From assembly GCF_014642875.1 (NCBI RefSeq), contig NZ_BMJC01000001.1, positions 1,841,335-1,905,334 of the forward strand: 64,000 bases of DNA, written 5' to 3'. The translations under genes were made by a program, and so were the position numbers. Each line of letters opens with the position of its first letter. Position 1 is the stretch's first letter. Positions 34,074-42,993 of this stretch are shown here, piece by piece. This DNA is from Puia dinghuensis (GTDB lineage: Bacteria > Bacteroidota > Bacteroidia > Chitinophagales > Chitinophagaceae). The notes under the pieces were generated by a model that was not told the DNA's origin, did not search any database, and saw nothing but the letters and a program-made list of their open reading frames with translations.

Positions 34074-36389
34074 TTATTTTAGTCGCTTGATTTCCTGGGC
34101 GCGCTTTTGGGTTAGTTGGTCGTCTGCGCGCTTAGCCGGCAGCGGCAGCTTTTGAGCCACCTTAGGGCTAGAAAAATTAAACTGCGCCGAGTACATTATA
34201 TCGTGCAAAACGTCCTGCATATCTGCTTTGGTGTACTTGTTTACTACAGACAGGGGGTCGGGCATACCCTGCGTTAGTGTGGCGTATCCAGTAGTTGCGA
34301 GCACAGATACGTCCTTTCGAAGATGAAGGAAGGACCCCTCTAGTGGATTGCAAACGTCCTCGTCATCATTGTTATCCCAGAACCTTATTTCTTTTCTAGA
34401 CGTTTTGTGAAGTTCAACAAAGTCATAGCCTATGGAATCCGACAAAATTGTTTTGGCTATCAGCTCCTCAATCGCCACTTTGATCGCGCCAAATTCATCT
34501 TTGCAGTCCTTCCCGTCTCTATAAAAAAGTATCTTGCCCACTCCGTGCTTTGCGATCTGCTTTTTGAGCCCCGTAAATAACTTTACAAGCTCATCTTTCA
34601 AGATCTCCGAATTAATTGTTTCCAGTCTAATATCCGTTTTCCTAAAGGTATTGCAGGGAAATATAGGAAACGGCATACCATCTTTGAAGTACATCGTTGA
34701 TATGCAAAAATGAGAATAGTCCTCGCTTACATCGAGGGCCACGTGGATGTTATATGTAAAATGGTCAGCCGGAACAATAAAAGGAACGCAGTTCATTTGC
34801 TGCACGATGTCCAAAACGTTCATTTCGATATATGCATCCCAATCCTTGATAGCCTTTTTCAATGAATCACTATTGGGATTCATGCTTGCACGCTGCAAAC
34901 TTTCATATTTTTTAATCAGTAGTTCAGCTGTAGCACGCTTAATGCCCCAGTCCTTAAGTTCGAAGTCAATGAGCGCATATGTAGCCGGGTCCTCGTCATC
35001 AAATACAAATATTACCATACTTGTGTCGAAATCCTTCTTTAACTGCACCGTCGCTTGAAGGTATTTGTCGTAAGGGGGAAGCACCACCACATCAAGTTCC
35101 ACTTCGTTTCTGGTAATTTTATTAAAATATCGGACAATTTCTTCACGGAATTTATGTTGGACAGTCTCACTTACTGTTTTCGGAAATGCAAAATAGAGTT
35201 TCGATCCGGACAAGGTAGGTGGGATATAGTAGCAACCAAATTTATCCAACAATCGCTTTTTGCTGCGGAAATATTCCCTATAAGCAAATTGTGTAAAGTC
35301 GGCGGGCGATTCTAGAACTTTGTTCTGACCAAAAATCAGCGGTGGAAGTTTAATGTGTCCTATTTTTTCTAAAGCAGGTCTGAAGAAAGCCTTTTCGAAT
35401 GTCCCCCCGCATGAACCAAAGGGGGACGGGCCTATTTTTTGCCAGAATTCCTCTAAAAGGGTTTTTTTGTCAGCCGCACTAATTTTGTCTAAATGTGAAA
35501 GGTGTTGGGGGATGGCGCTTGTAAAAATTCGTGGAAACACATATTTGGCAGCCACATAAACTTCCTTTTCCATTCCTGGAAAAGATACAATTACAACCTT
35601 GTCGTCTGGAGATACGTTATACCGGGGATATTTTTTCTTGTAATAGTCATAAGAATTGAGATATGACGTCTCCTTTTCCTTAAAGGAAGGTGTAGTCGAG
35701 AGTGTTTTTTCAGGACAAAACTTGACAAACCAGCATTTCGTTCTGCCATTCGGGCCTTTGTAAAGGAGTGTGCCTTTCTGTTCTTTCTGCCGACTGGTAA
35801 GATTGTTGAATAAGTCTATTTGCCCTTTAGCGAGAAAATCAAAAGCCGATCGAGATGAGAAAAAGGAAGTTGTCACACCTACCGAAAACGCAAGCCCTTC
35901 TTCTAAAATGACCTCGGATATTTCGAAACGGCGAAATCCAATGAGGCCATGTTTCTCATCCTTAAAAAAGGGCTTCGCCTGGTATTGAATACGGGGACTA
36001 TCCAGCGTCCAGAAGTCGGACCGGCAGTTTATTTTGCAATGTGATAGTAAGGCTCGCTTGTACAAGTTCGCGATAAGCTGTTTGTCACGACTATTGCCTG
36101 AGAATTTAAGATCGAAATAGCTTCCTTCAAATTTCGGGGATATAAGCCAATCATTAACTTGAATTGTGTTGTCCGGAAATAGAGCATTTTCGGGGATCAA
36201 CATTTCACTTTTGTTGCTCCCTTGAAAGGGGACAGCGGGGATATTATACCGCTTGCTGAATTCGGAGCAAATTAGCTGTACTTCTTCATCCTTCAAAGTT
36301 TCCCCATGTAGGACGATCCGTTTTGTTCGCAGACTTAAATTGTTACCGTTTTTGACCAGCTTCATTCCGGTCTCCATGTATGTTCCCAT
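34074..36389 (-). CDS. Prokaryotic Argonaute (long type, apparently complete catalytic tetrad)
   Basis: 771 aa, full length for N-L1-PAZ-L2-MID-PIWI. The C-terminal third is PIWI: D553 in VALDVSEDY, glutamate-finger candidate E590 (or E595), D625 in LFYRDGKD and D756 in LPLPAKRADDQ. The spacing (+37, +72, +203) is close to known active pAgos, so guide-directed nuclease activity is predicted. The MID 5'-end pocket is unusual: Y471 is kept, the Lys four residues on is D475, and the usual Gln after GI is Ala/Thr (486-487), pointing to a non-canonical, perhaps 5'-hydroxyl, guide pocket. It is one base after the Fe-S nuclease stop. Mesophilic Bacteroidota Argonautes of this kind can target RNA; target type here is unknown. 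Confidence 0.93.
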   Translation of the reverse strand: MGTYMETGMKLVKNGNNLSLRTKRIVLHGETLKDEEVQLICSEFSKRYNIPAVPFQGSNKSEMLIPENALFPDNTIQVNDWLISPKFEGSYFDLKFSGNSRDKQLIANLYKRALLSHCKINCRSDFWTLDSPRIQYQAKPFFKDEKHGLIGFRRFEISEVILEEGLAFSVGVTTSFFSSRSAFDFLAKGQIDLFNNLTSRQKEQKGTLLYKGPNGRTKCWFVKFCPEKTLSTTPSFKEKETSYLNSYDYYKKKYPRYNVSPDDKVVIVSFPGMEKEVYVAAKYVFPRIFTSAIPQHLSHLDKISAADKKTLLEEFWQKIGPSPFGSCGGTFEKAFFRPALEKIGHIKLPPLIFGQNKVLESPADFTQFAYREYFRSKKRLLDKFGCYYIPPTLSGSKLYFAFPKTVSETVQHKFREEIVRYFNKITRNEVELDVVVLPPYDKYLQATVQLKKDFDTSMVIFVFDDEDPATYALIDFELKDWGIKRATAELLIKKYESLQRASMNPNSDSLKKAIKDWDAYIEMNVLDIVQQMNCVPFIVPADHFTYNIHVALDVSEDYSHFCISTMYFKDGMPFPIFPCNTFRKTDIRLETINSEILKDELVKLFTGLKKQIAKHGVGKILFYRDGKDCKDEFGAIKVAIEELIAKTILSDSIGYDFVELHKTSRKEIRFWDNNDDEDVCNPLEGSFLHLRKDVSVLATTGYATLTQGMPDPLSVVNKYTKADMQDVLHDIMYSAQFNFSSPKVAQKLPLPAKRADDQLTQKRAQEIKRLK

Positions 36390-36390
36390 A

Positions 36391-37350
36391 TCAATTCAAT
36401 TTATAGCAGACTTCTTCAAACGGGCACTGTTCGCAAATTTTACCCCGAACTGGCAATTTTGTAAAAGCCGCCTCGTTGCCGTCGATACCATATTTGTGAA
36501 GGTATTTCATTCGCTCGGAGTCCTGAACAACTTTCATTTTGGCACGCATAATGTGGTCATCAGAAAATTCAAGATCCTCTACGGTTCCTTCCTGTAGATA
36601 CGCCTTGTAAAGTTTGACTCTTGACTTGTCAATTTTTCTGGCTTCAACAGCCCAAAGTGCGTAAATCATCAGCTGGAGGCTTGTTTCCTCGTTTTCCAGA
36701 TTTCCCGTTTTCCAATCCGATACAATGAAATTCTGGTCATAATCTTCAAAGCAAAGATCCAGCTTGCCTACCACCTTGGCGAAATCTAAAATTGAAAGGC
36801 GAACCCAAGATTCCTGCATAGACCCTTTCATCTTACCACCTCTGCGCAAAAATTCAAAGTCTTCTGATGTATAAAAGTTGGTGAGATTAAGTTGAATTTT
36901 TTGCTTTATGCCTTCTTTGAACTCAGAAATATTTCCAATTCTGCCATAATAAACTTCTTTGAATAGTTTCTGATCTGGCTTCAGTTCAATCGGCTTTATT
37001 GCGGCTTGCATTTTCAATGTCAATGCAAAAGCATCTTCCAACTTGGTGAAAGCGTGGCTCAATAGTTGGTTAAGACTGTGGTTAGATCCGGCCTTATATC
37101 TTCGGAAATAATAGTCGATCGTTTCGTGGATGATGGTGCCCATGATTAAGGGGCGATTTCCCATCTTGGCCAGGAACTCAAGGTGAGTTTTATTCTCCAG
37201 GTTCCGCGCCGCTCTCTTTTTACTGCCATAGTAAGCATAGAAATATTTTCTCGGACAGGATTCAAGAGCGTTGGCCCGGGAATGCGACCATCCCTGCGTT
37301 TCAGGTTCAACATTCATCGGGATTATATTTCCGAATAGGTCGGTTTGCAT
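36391..37350 (-). CDS. Cas4/RecB-like PD-(D/E)XK nuclease with Fe-S cluster motif
   Basis: 319 aa from the ATG that overlaps the XRE stop (TAATG); an upstream start would give 332 aa. In 332-residue numbering: first cluster Cys45 in ESCPRKYFYAYYG, H88 in GTIIHET, D211 in VGKLD, the catalytic D225-x-K227 in VSDWKTG, Q239 in SLQLMIYALW, and three more Cys at 319, 322 and 328 (CEQCPFEEVC). This is the AddB/Cas4/Dna2-like layout of a 4-Cys Fe-S exonuclease. Next to Argonaute it may make or trim guides or degrade targets. It is not evidence for CRISPR: no other cas gene or array is present. Confidence 0.9.
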   Translation of the reverse strand: MQTDLFGNIIPMNVEPETQGWSHSRANALESCPRKYFYAYYGSKKRAARNLENKTHLEFLAKMGNRPLIMGTIIHETIDYYFRRYKAGSNHSLNQLLSHAFTKLEDAFALTLKMQAAIKPIELKPDQKLFKEVYYGRIGNISEFKEGIKQKIQLNLTNFYTSEDFEFLRRGGKMKGSMQESWVRLSILDFAKVVGKLDLCFEDYDQNFIVSDWKTGNLENEETSLQLMIYALWAVEARKIDKSRVKLYKAYLQEGTVEDLEFSDDHIMRAKMKVVQDSERMKYLHKYGIDGNEAAFTKLPVRGKICEQCPFEEVCYKLN

Positions 37351-37688
37351 TACCGAAGCGATTTGAGTTGTTGTTGCAAAGATTGCCATTCTGCGTTTGA
37401 AAGATTCATCTGTTTTACTGTGTTCAAAAATCGAATGGCTTCGGGATTGCTAATGACATCCTTTAAGTCATTGCTGACTTTTCCTGAGTTCGCCAAAAGA
37501 ATCTCTGGCGGGACTTTTAGGCTATCGGCGATCTTGATGATCGTTTCCGCTGCCGGGGGTGGCAATCGGTCGTTTTCTATCTTGCTGATGTAACTGTAGT
37601 CCACACCGACGCTCAGTGCTAATTCTCTTTGGCTGATGTTCTTCTCGTGCCTAATTTCCTTTAATAACTTTCCAAAAGTTTCATTCAT
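37350..37688 (-). CDS. XRE-family transcriptional regulator of the Argonaute operon
   Basis: 112 aa. N-terminal HTH_3 domain (residues 5-60): LLKEIRHEKNISQRELAL, VGVDYSYISKIENDR. The C-terminal 50 residues are a short helical tail that could dimerise. First gene of the five-gene operon, overlapping the nuclease gene by one base. The four TGTTGA half-sites directly upstream make autoregulation likely. It may also sense stress or be a substrate for the operon's protease-like protein. Confidence 0.92.
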   Translation of the reverse strand: MNETFGKLLKEIRHEKNISQRELALSVGVDYSYISKIENDRLPPPAAETIIKIADSLKVPPEILLANSGKVSNDLKDVISNPEAIRFLNTVKQMNLSNAEWQSLQQQLKSLR

Positions 37689-37704
37689 AGCACTAAAGTA
37701 GACA

Positions 37705-37749
37705 AAATGTTGAGTTTATACTCAACATTTGTTGACTTTTTTATCAACA
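37705..37749. promoter_or_regulatory. Operator array of the Argonaute operon
   Basis: A 26-bp palindrome with perfect 11-bp arms (37705-37715 and 37720-37730, spacer TTAT) overlaps or adjoins a second inverted pair TGTTGA-N8-TCAACA (37730-37735 and 37744-37749). All four half-sites share TGTTGA. They start 17 bases before the XRE start, the classic place for an autorepressor. No certain -33/-7 elements were found; TACTTTAG at 37692-37699 on the minus strand is a weak candidate. Confidence 0.75.
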
Positions 37750-37848
37750 TACTTTAACCATCTGATATACAAATAATTAAAACATTCAGTATTATCTAAA
37801 TTTATCCCATTACGACAGGAATCACTACATGTGGGTCCTGCTGCGTAA

Positions 37849-38331
37849 AGGATTTCAGCCTCGCCACCTTTAGGTCTCAAAGGTGCAACATACACTCACC
37901 CTAGTGGAAAAAGATTTGGATATAGAATATTCTGGACTCGTGTAATTAATGAGACTGCTTCTCCGGTAGAACTAGCAATTAATTTCCGTGCAGATTCATT
38001 CGCAATTTTCCCTAAGCCCGACTCCCTTTTATTAAAATTATTTCTGCTTCCGAACACAATGACACCCGACAAAGAATCATTGTACAACTACGGTGTGGAT
38101 CTAAAACCTTTTCTGGATACTGCCTTTTATAAACCGACCATGTTGCACAGAACTATTCATTCTAAAGAGGAATATCTTTGCAATATCGCATTGGTCCTTA
38201 TCGTGCCTAATAATGGCGCCGTAGTAACAGGATTTGTATTAAAAGGACAAGACCTTTTTTATAGTATTAGCATAGGCAAGCAGATTGATTCTGCCTTAAT
38301 TCCCTGCGGACAGATTGTTTTTAAAAAATGA
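37849..38331 (+). pseudogene. Hypothetical coding sequence, 5' end lost or start unclear
   Basis: From an in-frame stop at 37846 the plus strand reads as protein-like sequence for 160 codons to TAA at about 38331, but the first ATG is at 38059 (90 aa). The earlier part (GYRIFWTRVINETASPVELAINF) looks coding. Either the start codon is lost, or a shorter protein is used. No known domain. It is divergent from the Argonaute operon. Confidence 0.45.
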
Positions 38332-38507
38332 GTTACTATTACTTTAAAAGTAAAGAGGGTCAGAAACTGATCTCAGACTGACTTCCAAAAATGGCGATGA
38401 CGAACAGTTGAAGAACTTCCATTGCTTTTTGTAGCAAAAATACGTTGTCAGACAACGCACCAAAAGGTGCACTTGGACGAAGGTTTACGATATCTTCGCA
38501 GGTTAAC

Positions 38508-38969
38508 TTATTTCTCATCACCGGCTTTTTTGAAAGTACCAAGCTTGTTCAGCATAGTAATAAATATATTGTCGACAAAATTGATAGCAATGGCATAAAT
38601 TGCTAGAGAGTAAGCCTCTCTGTAGTTTCCTAAAAAGCACACCAAAAACGCGAGGCCACCCAGGCTATAAAACAATACATAAAAGACCGTTATGATACAT
38701 AATATCCATGTCGCTTTTTGTGCTGTTGTACTGTGAATCTCGAAAGTATATAGTTCCGAAATTATCCATTGGAATATATCATTTAATACACGCATCATTA
38801 CGGCCTCGATTGCCAAATCGTACGCCATCTTGAAGTGGCCCAATAGGCCCATAATAAATGCAACGATACTGAGTACTAAAAAGAGCAACTGACAGAGGCT
38901 TATTACCCACAACAACTGCGCTCTTTTTTGCTCCGGATCCGCCTTTTTCAACAGATCGCGCCATTTCAT
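38508..38969 (-). CDS. Hypothetical membrane protein
   Basis: 153 aa from MKWRDLLKKADPEQKRA; a start 14 codons upstream is possible. Four likely transmembrane helices, including LLWVISLCQLLFLVLSIVAF and CIITVFYVLFYSLGGLAFLV, with short loops. No family recognised. Short membrane proteins are common effectors in defence islands, but no partner is evident. Confidence 0.65.
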   Translation of the reverse strand: MKWRDLLKKADPEQKRAQLLWVISLCQLLFLVLSIVAFIMGLLGHFKMAYDLAIEAVMMRVLNDIFQWIISELYTFEIHSTTAQKATWILCIITVFYVLFYSLGGLAFLVCFLGNYREAYSLAIYAIAINFVDNIFITMLNKLGTFKKAGDEK

Positions 38970-39095
38970 ATATGCATAGTTTAGTATATAATACTTGTTT
39001 ATTCGGGGCATGCATTTCTTGCCGATAATACATCTGAATTTCCAAAGCTGCCGCTAAGATGAATTTTAAACAGCAAAGTCATATGTAGATACCCC

Positions 39096-39608
39096 TCATT
39101 TCCAATTGGTAGTTGGTCGTGGCTTACCCCATAGGAATGGAAGCAGGATTTTGAACTGCGAATCTTTCTCAACATATTTTATGGGGAACGGAATCGGGGA
39201 TACGTAAGGAAATCCTATCCATACCGCTTCTTCTTGATTTTGGAGGTCACGCGTCAATAACTGAGGAATATATTTTCCGGGATGAAATAGGGTGGAGCGA
39301 AAGGGACCTATGAGATCGAGCAATGCCTTTACGTTCACGATTACAGCAATGCGCGTCTTTTTCGAATAAGATGTATATCGATTTACTCTGACTGCCTCTA
39401 AAAATTGCTCTGGTAGAAGGTCTGCCTTGAATCTATTACAAAGATAGCACGAGAAAACGATGTTTTTTGGATGATCGATCCCCCCAAGGGACAAAGGGAT
39501 GATATGATCCTTAGTGAACCGAATAAGGTAAGGAACGCTCTTATCACCATATACTAAACTATATTTCTTGATGGCCTTTTCACAATAATAACAGCGGTCC
39601 TCAATCAT
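39096..39608 (-). CDS. HNH endonuclease-like protein
   Basis: 170 aa. HNH zinc motif: C6-x2-C9 (CYYCEK), the catalytic DH at 34-35 (FTKDHIIPLSLGG), N49 and C54-x2-C57-N (CYLCNRFKAD). This resembles standalone HNH nucleases. The C-terminal 100 residues are unassigned. The gene stands alone on the minus strand. Restriction, homing or toxin roles are all possible. Confidence 0.82.
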   Translation of the reverse strand: MIEDRCYYCEKAIKKYSLVYGDKSVPYLIRFTKDHIIPLSLGGIDHPKNIVFSCYLCNRFKADLLPEQFLEAVRVNRYTSYSKKTRIAVIVNVKALLDLIGPFRSTLFHPGKYIPQLLTRDLQNQEEAVWIGFPYVSPIPFPIKYVEKDSQFKILLPFLWGKPRPTTNWK

Positions 39609-39648
39609 ATGTTTATACTGTATGCAATACTGAAGACTGAACTAGTCA

Positions 39649-40032
39649 TCAATTGGAACCTCCCCGGTATGCCTTTAAAAGCTCCACTTTTTTTTGTTTT
39701 GTTTGTTCACTATCAAAAAACTGAACGCTAAATGAAGACAGTGTAAAGTCACTCGGAAGGGAACAGGATTTCTTTTGAACATTATCCCAACCTGTGATCA
39801 CCACAGTGCCAAAAAGTGGTGTGGGGAATACGTTGAGTTGCATGCCAAGATTGTCTTTATTTAGACAAAAGGCATCAGAAACAATTTGGACAGTTTCTGT
39901 GGAATCAGTTACACCAAAGCACTTTTCTGTTTTCAAAAGTATTGTTACTTCTTTGTCATAGAAATCAACAATGTCAGATAGATATACGTATGCCTTTGTT
40001 CCTTTATCTGGTTCGAGCAATATGGCAGTCAT
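39649..40032 (-). CDS. Hypothetical protein
   Basis: 127 aa, mixed strand/helix, no known domain; ends with a Lys-rich tail KQKKVELLKAYRGGSN. It lies 40 bases upstream of the HNH gene on the same strand, so the two may be co-transcribed and it could be a cognate control or immunity protein. That link rests on position only. Confidence 0.55.
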   Translation of the reverse strand: MTAILLEPDKGTKAYVYLSDIVDFYDKEVTILLKTEKCFGVTDSTETVQIVSDAFCLNKDNLGMQLNVFPTPLFGTVVITGWDNVQKKSCSLPSDFTLSSFSVQFFDSEQTKQKKVELLKAYRGGSN

Positions 40033-40375
40033 AGAAACTTTCTAACAAAATTATCTATTCCCAGGTCGTCTTAGCAGAAAACCGGACAGAAGCACATTTC
40101 AGAATGACCAAACAATGTTTGGGATTAACGGATAGAGCTGTTAATAAGATTGATTGGCGCGACAGCCTGAGATTTGCGATACTGACCGTACCAGTAATGG
40201 AAAACGTTATAGGCAATATGATGCTCGATGCACCATACTTTCTGGGACTGCCCTTCCTGCTTCCAGGCTTCTATCTTTTTGAACATCTCCTCTCATACCG
40301 ACTCGTTATTGGCCATATATTTTTCCGGTAAAAATATGTGGCAGTATCCTAGCTGCAACAGGCACTTCACCGGAG

Positions 40376-40582
40376 GCTTACGCTATACTTACGGCCCTCA
40401 AATGGGTAGGTTTATGGGTCGCGACGAATGTCTCTGACGTTTTCGAAGTGGGTTCGAAGTTTGCTACACTGCAATATGAAACGCCCTGGTTCTTTAATTT
40501 TGATCAATCCAGTCGATCGCTGACCATCTATGAGCACGAACATAGTGGCTTTGTGTATTTAATTGTATTGGACAATATTTAG
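40376..40582 (+). pseudogene. Truncated paralog of the 29.9-kb hypothetical gene
   Basis: In frame this reads TALKWVGLWVATNVSD and FDQSSRSLTIYEHE, matching VLKWVGLWVAMDVCD and FDPSSRLLKIYEQED of the 29919 gene, then stops early at 40580-40582. No start codon is evident. The DNA is identical over 27 bases (40396-40422). A duplication with decay, or recombination relic. The rest of 40033-40639 has no gene I can support. Confidence 0.6.
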
Positions 40583-40639
40583 CGTGACAAGTTACATAAA
40601 AGAATTAATATCTGACCATACACTCCTTCGTTGTGCCAA

Positions 40640-41263
40640 TCAGTCGACCAGATAAATTATTTCCGATGTATTATTTATGTCTTTTCCAACCAAACTCAAA
40701 TTATCTTTGCTGTTTAAATATGCCAGGAATACCATCACGAAGGACAAAAATCCTCCAATATCCATTGCATTACTATAATAACCAGTATGCCACACTTGTA
40801 ATCCTTTCTCAGTTATTACACCTTCCTCAAATCCTAAAAATATATTTTCCATGAATAATGCAGCCGCAATATAACGTCCCTCCGTCTTTTTCAGTTCCTT
40901 AGTTTCGTGTTTTCCCAGCAATATGAAGCAATATTGACCGCCATCCCTACAAAGAATAGTGCCAGTTTTCGGTTTGATATAACAGTTTAAAAAAGTAGAG
41001 AAGTTGCTATTCCTAAAATGACTATCTCCGTCAATTTTAAAACATAGTTCATCCGGGATAAGATAGTTTAGATGCTTTTCTTCTCTTTTAAATTCCTTCT
41101 TTGCTATAGTATACCCAAAAAACTCATGTAACCCAACAGCACCTTTGAGATAATTCTTCGCTTCATTGTTCTCTGCCTGAAATGGAAGTTCCTGGGGAGC
41201 ATTCTTCATATCGTATGACATGAAAAGTAAAAAGGGAAACTTTTGGTATGTTACGTTATTCAA
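40640..41263 (-). CDS. Hypothetical protein
   Basis: 207 aa, soluble, no known domain. Contains CYIKPKTGTILCRDGGQYCFILLG and a C-terminal hydrophobic stretch FLSFVMVFLAYLN. AT-rich codons like its neighbours. Single gene. Function unknown. Confidence 0.6.
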   Translation of the reverse strand: MNNVTYQKFPFLLFMSYDMKNAPQELPFQAENNEAKNYLKGAVGLHEFFGYTIAKKEFKREEKHLNYLIPDELCFKIDGDSHFRNSNFSTFLNCYIKPKTGTILCRDGGQYCFILLGKHETKELKKTEGRYIAAALFMENIFLGFEEGVITEKGLQVWHTGYYSNAMDIGGFLSFVMVFLAYLNSKDNLSLVGKDINNTSEIIYLVD

Positions 41264-41497
41264 ATGGCATTTTTATTAGAGTTGGCAAATATATTCATTT
41301 TTAGAGCTAAAGGACATCGACTGTAAGATGAAATATTTACTCCGCTGACTTTGTTGTACGATCGAATGATACCTATTACAATTTAATCCGTGTCTGTAAT
41401 AATTGGCTGAAGCCTTATCGTTTCTAGGACAGGCCGGATTTAGACTTTTGATTCACGTTCAGCTCCAATGGTACTAGCTCCTTTTCTGGTGTTTTAC

Positions 41498-41983
41498 CTA
41501 ATCTAAATTCTGTTTCTTGGTCGTAATCAGTGACAGAATATAATCATAGACCTTCCTATCAAAGTCAAATTTGCTCTTCCGATCCGCCTCTGTCTTTTCA
41601 TCTTCCGAAGAGCTCACATTATGTGCGAAATCGAGTAATGCTTTATGTAGATCCATAGATTCACCGGGTTGCGGTAGGCTTTGAATATGCAGCGCTAAAT
41701 TGACGATCACATTAGATAGTAGGATACTATCAAGCGCCTTCTCGGTGGCCAATATTACGAACCGAAAACTAGCTTCATCATTAATAAGAATGACCGTGAC
41801 AGTCGTTTTAATTGTGTTTGACTCTTCAGCTGGGGTCAGGAGGTATTCGATAAAACAGCCCTTAATGAGAATATCTATTGTATAAACATAATGGAGTGGT
41901 CTTCCATCAACATCTTTGTAGGTTGTTGATTGGAGGTTATTGGCAAATAAAATTGGTTCAAGGTTCATTACAGTAGAATTCAA
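41498..41983 (-). CDS. Hypothetical protein
   Basis: 161 aa, acidic with a Lys-rich tail; no known domain. One segment, LIKGCFIEYLLTPAEESNTIKT, suggests beta structure. It stands between two AT-rich spacers. Function unknown. Confidence 0.55.
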   Translation of the reverse strand: MNSTVMNLEPILFANNLQSTTYKDVDGRPLHYVYTIDILIKGCFIEYLLTPAEESNTIKTTVTVILINDEASFRFVILATEKALDSILLSNVIVNLALHIQSLPQPGESMDLHKALLDFAHNVSSSEDEKTEADRKSKFDFDRKVYDYILSLITTKKQNLD

Positions 41984-42057
41984 ATTTAGATCGGAGTGGA
42001 CTTTATTTTCCTACACCCATGCTTAAAATTGGAGACTTAGCGCGCCCTTTATTGGGA

Positions 42058-42414
42058 TTAGTGTTCTTGCCATAGCGAAAACCATCTAGTCTCTTTGCCT
42101 TTTACTAACCGGCATTCGTATAGTTTTTCTGTGTGGCCTTCGGCTACGGTGCAAACTTCTTCCACTGATGCATAACGAATCTGCAAGGTGCCACTTGCGA
42201 AAGTGAAAAAGAGAGTTGTATCTGTTATTTCGCTGCCTATAATCTTATATCGATTGTCCAATACCTGCACTGAAGGAGGAGAGATTATTATTCTTCCTTC
42301 GGTAACATGACAATGACTATTAGCTGAATCACATTGCCGGACAATCGTAAACCTCTTTGGCATGGAATGTTGCGCCGCAAAAGCCAAAAAGCATAGAAAA
42401 TATATTGTTTGCAT
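42058..42414 (-). CDS. Hypothetical secreted protein
   Basis: 118 aa. Short hydrophobic N-terminus (IYFLCFLAFAA) compatible with a signal peptide, then a beta-rich mature part with four Cys. No family recognised. The next 900 bases (42415-43337) hold no gene I can support firmly, only the small ORF and hairpin listed separately. Confidence 0.55.
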   Translation of the reverse strand: MQTIYFLCFLAFAAQHSMPKRFTIVRQCDSANSHCHVTEGRIIISPPSVQVLDNRYKIIGSEITDTTLFFTFASGTLQIRYASVEEVCTVAEGHTEKLYECRLVKGKETRWFSLWQEH

Positions 42415-42825
42415 ACATGGGCTGATTACATAAACGCGTATGTCTATTGTTAAAAAGTAACATGCTCTTCGTAGGGTTGTAGTTTACTTTCAAAAAGTGC
42501 GCTAGTCGCGCAATTTGGATAAAAGTCAATTTCGATGTTTAGAGTACCAGGCAAATTTCAATGCAATGACTCCACCTATAAGTACCCGAATAGCCCGTAA
42601 AAGTCCTGCTTTTTTCTGGGGGGAGTTTAGTTGGATATTGTGACACACTATATTTTCAATACGAAAAATGTCAATCATCAACTACCATTCACAAAATAGG
42701 GCGTTGATTATTTGCTGTCATTGGAAAAATGTAGATTGCATTAACACTGACGGGTTTTGTCCCCATATAATGCCAGTTTATCCAGCAACAGCCTTTGCTG
42801 AAGATAATTTCAAAAATGAAAAAGC

Positions 42826-42850
42826 GCACCAGAAGTGATGCGCTTAAATT
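42826..42850 (-). terminator. Terminator-like hairpin in a gene-poor stretch
   Basis: AAGCGCA and TGCGCTT form a 7-bp stem with a short loop, followed on the minus strand by TTTTTC. It could end a transcript coming from the WG-repeat gene or the small ORF at 42994-43167. The strength is modest. Confidence 0.4.
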
Positions 42851-42993
42851 TGAAAGCAAATCACAAATGTGATAATTGCTGATAAAATAAAGGTATTAAT
42901 ATTTCGTGAATTCAGAAAGAAAATCTATACCGCGCTGCAAGACAACCTATTCACATGTCAATCCCATTAACAATTCTTATTGCTTTCTGGCGC

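Noticed and set aside
36391-37350. CRISPR-Cas locus, because of the Cas4-like nuclease
   Set aside because: No repeats with regular spacers and no cas1/cas2 or effector genes are present; the nuclease belongs to the Argonaute operon by overlap.
40228-40437. RHS-type toxin end (GGLRYTYGPQMGRFMGRDE)
   Set aside because: The reading is out of frame with the region that is homologous to the 29.9-kb protein, and the same DNA at 29.97 kb reads differently there. The RHS-like look is most likely a coincidence.
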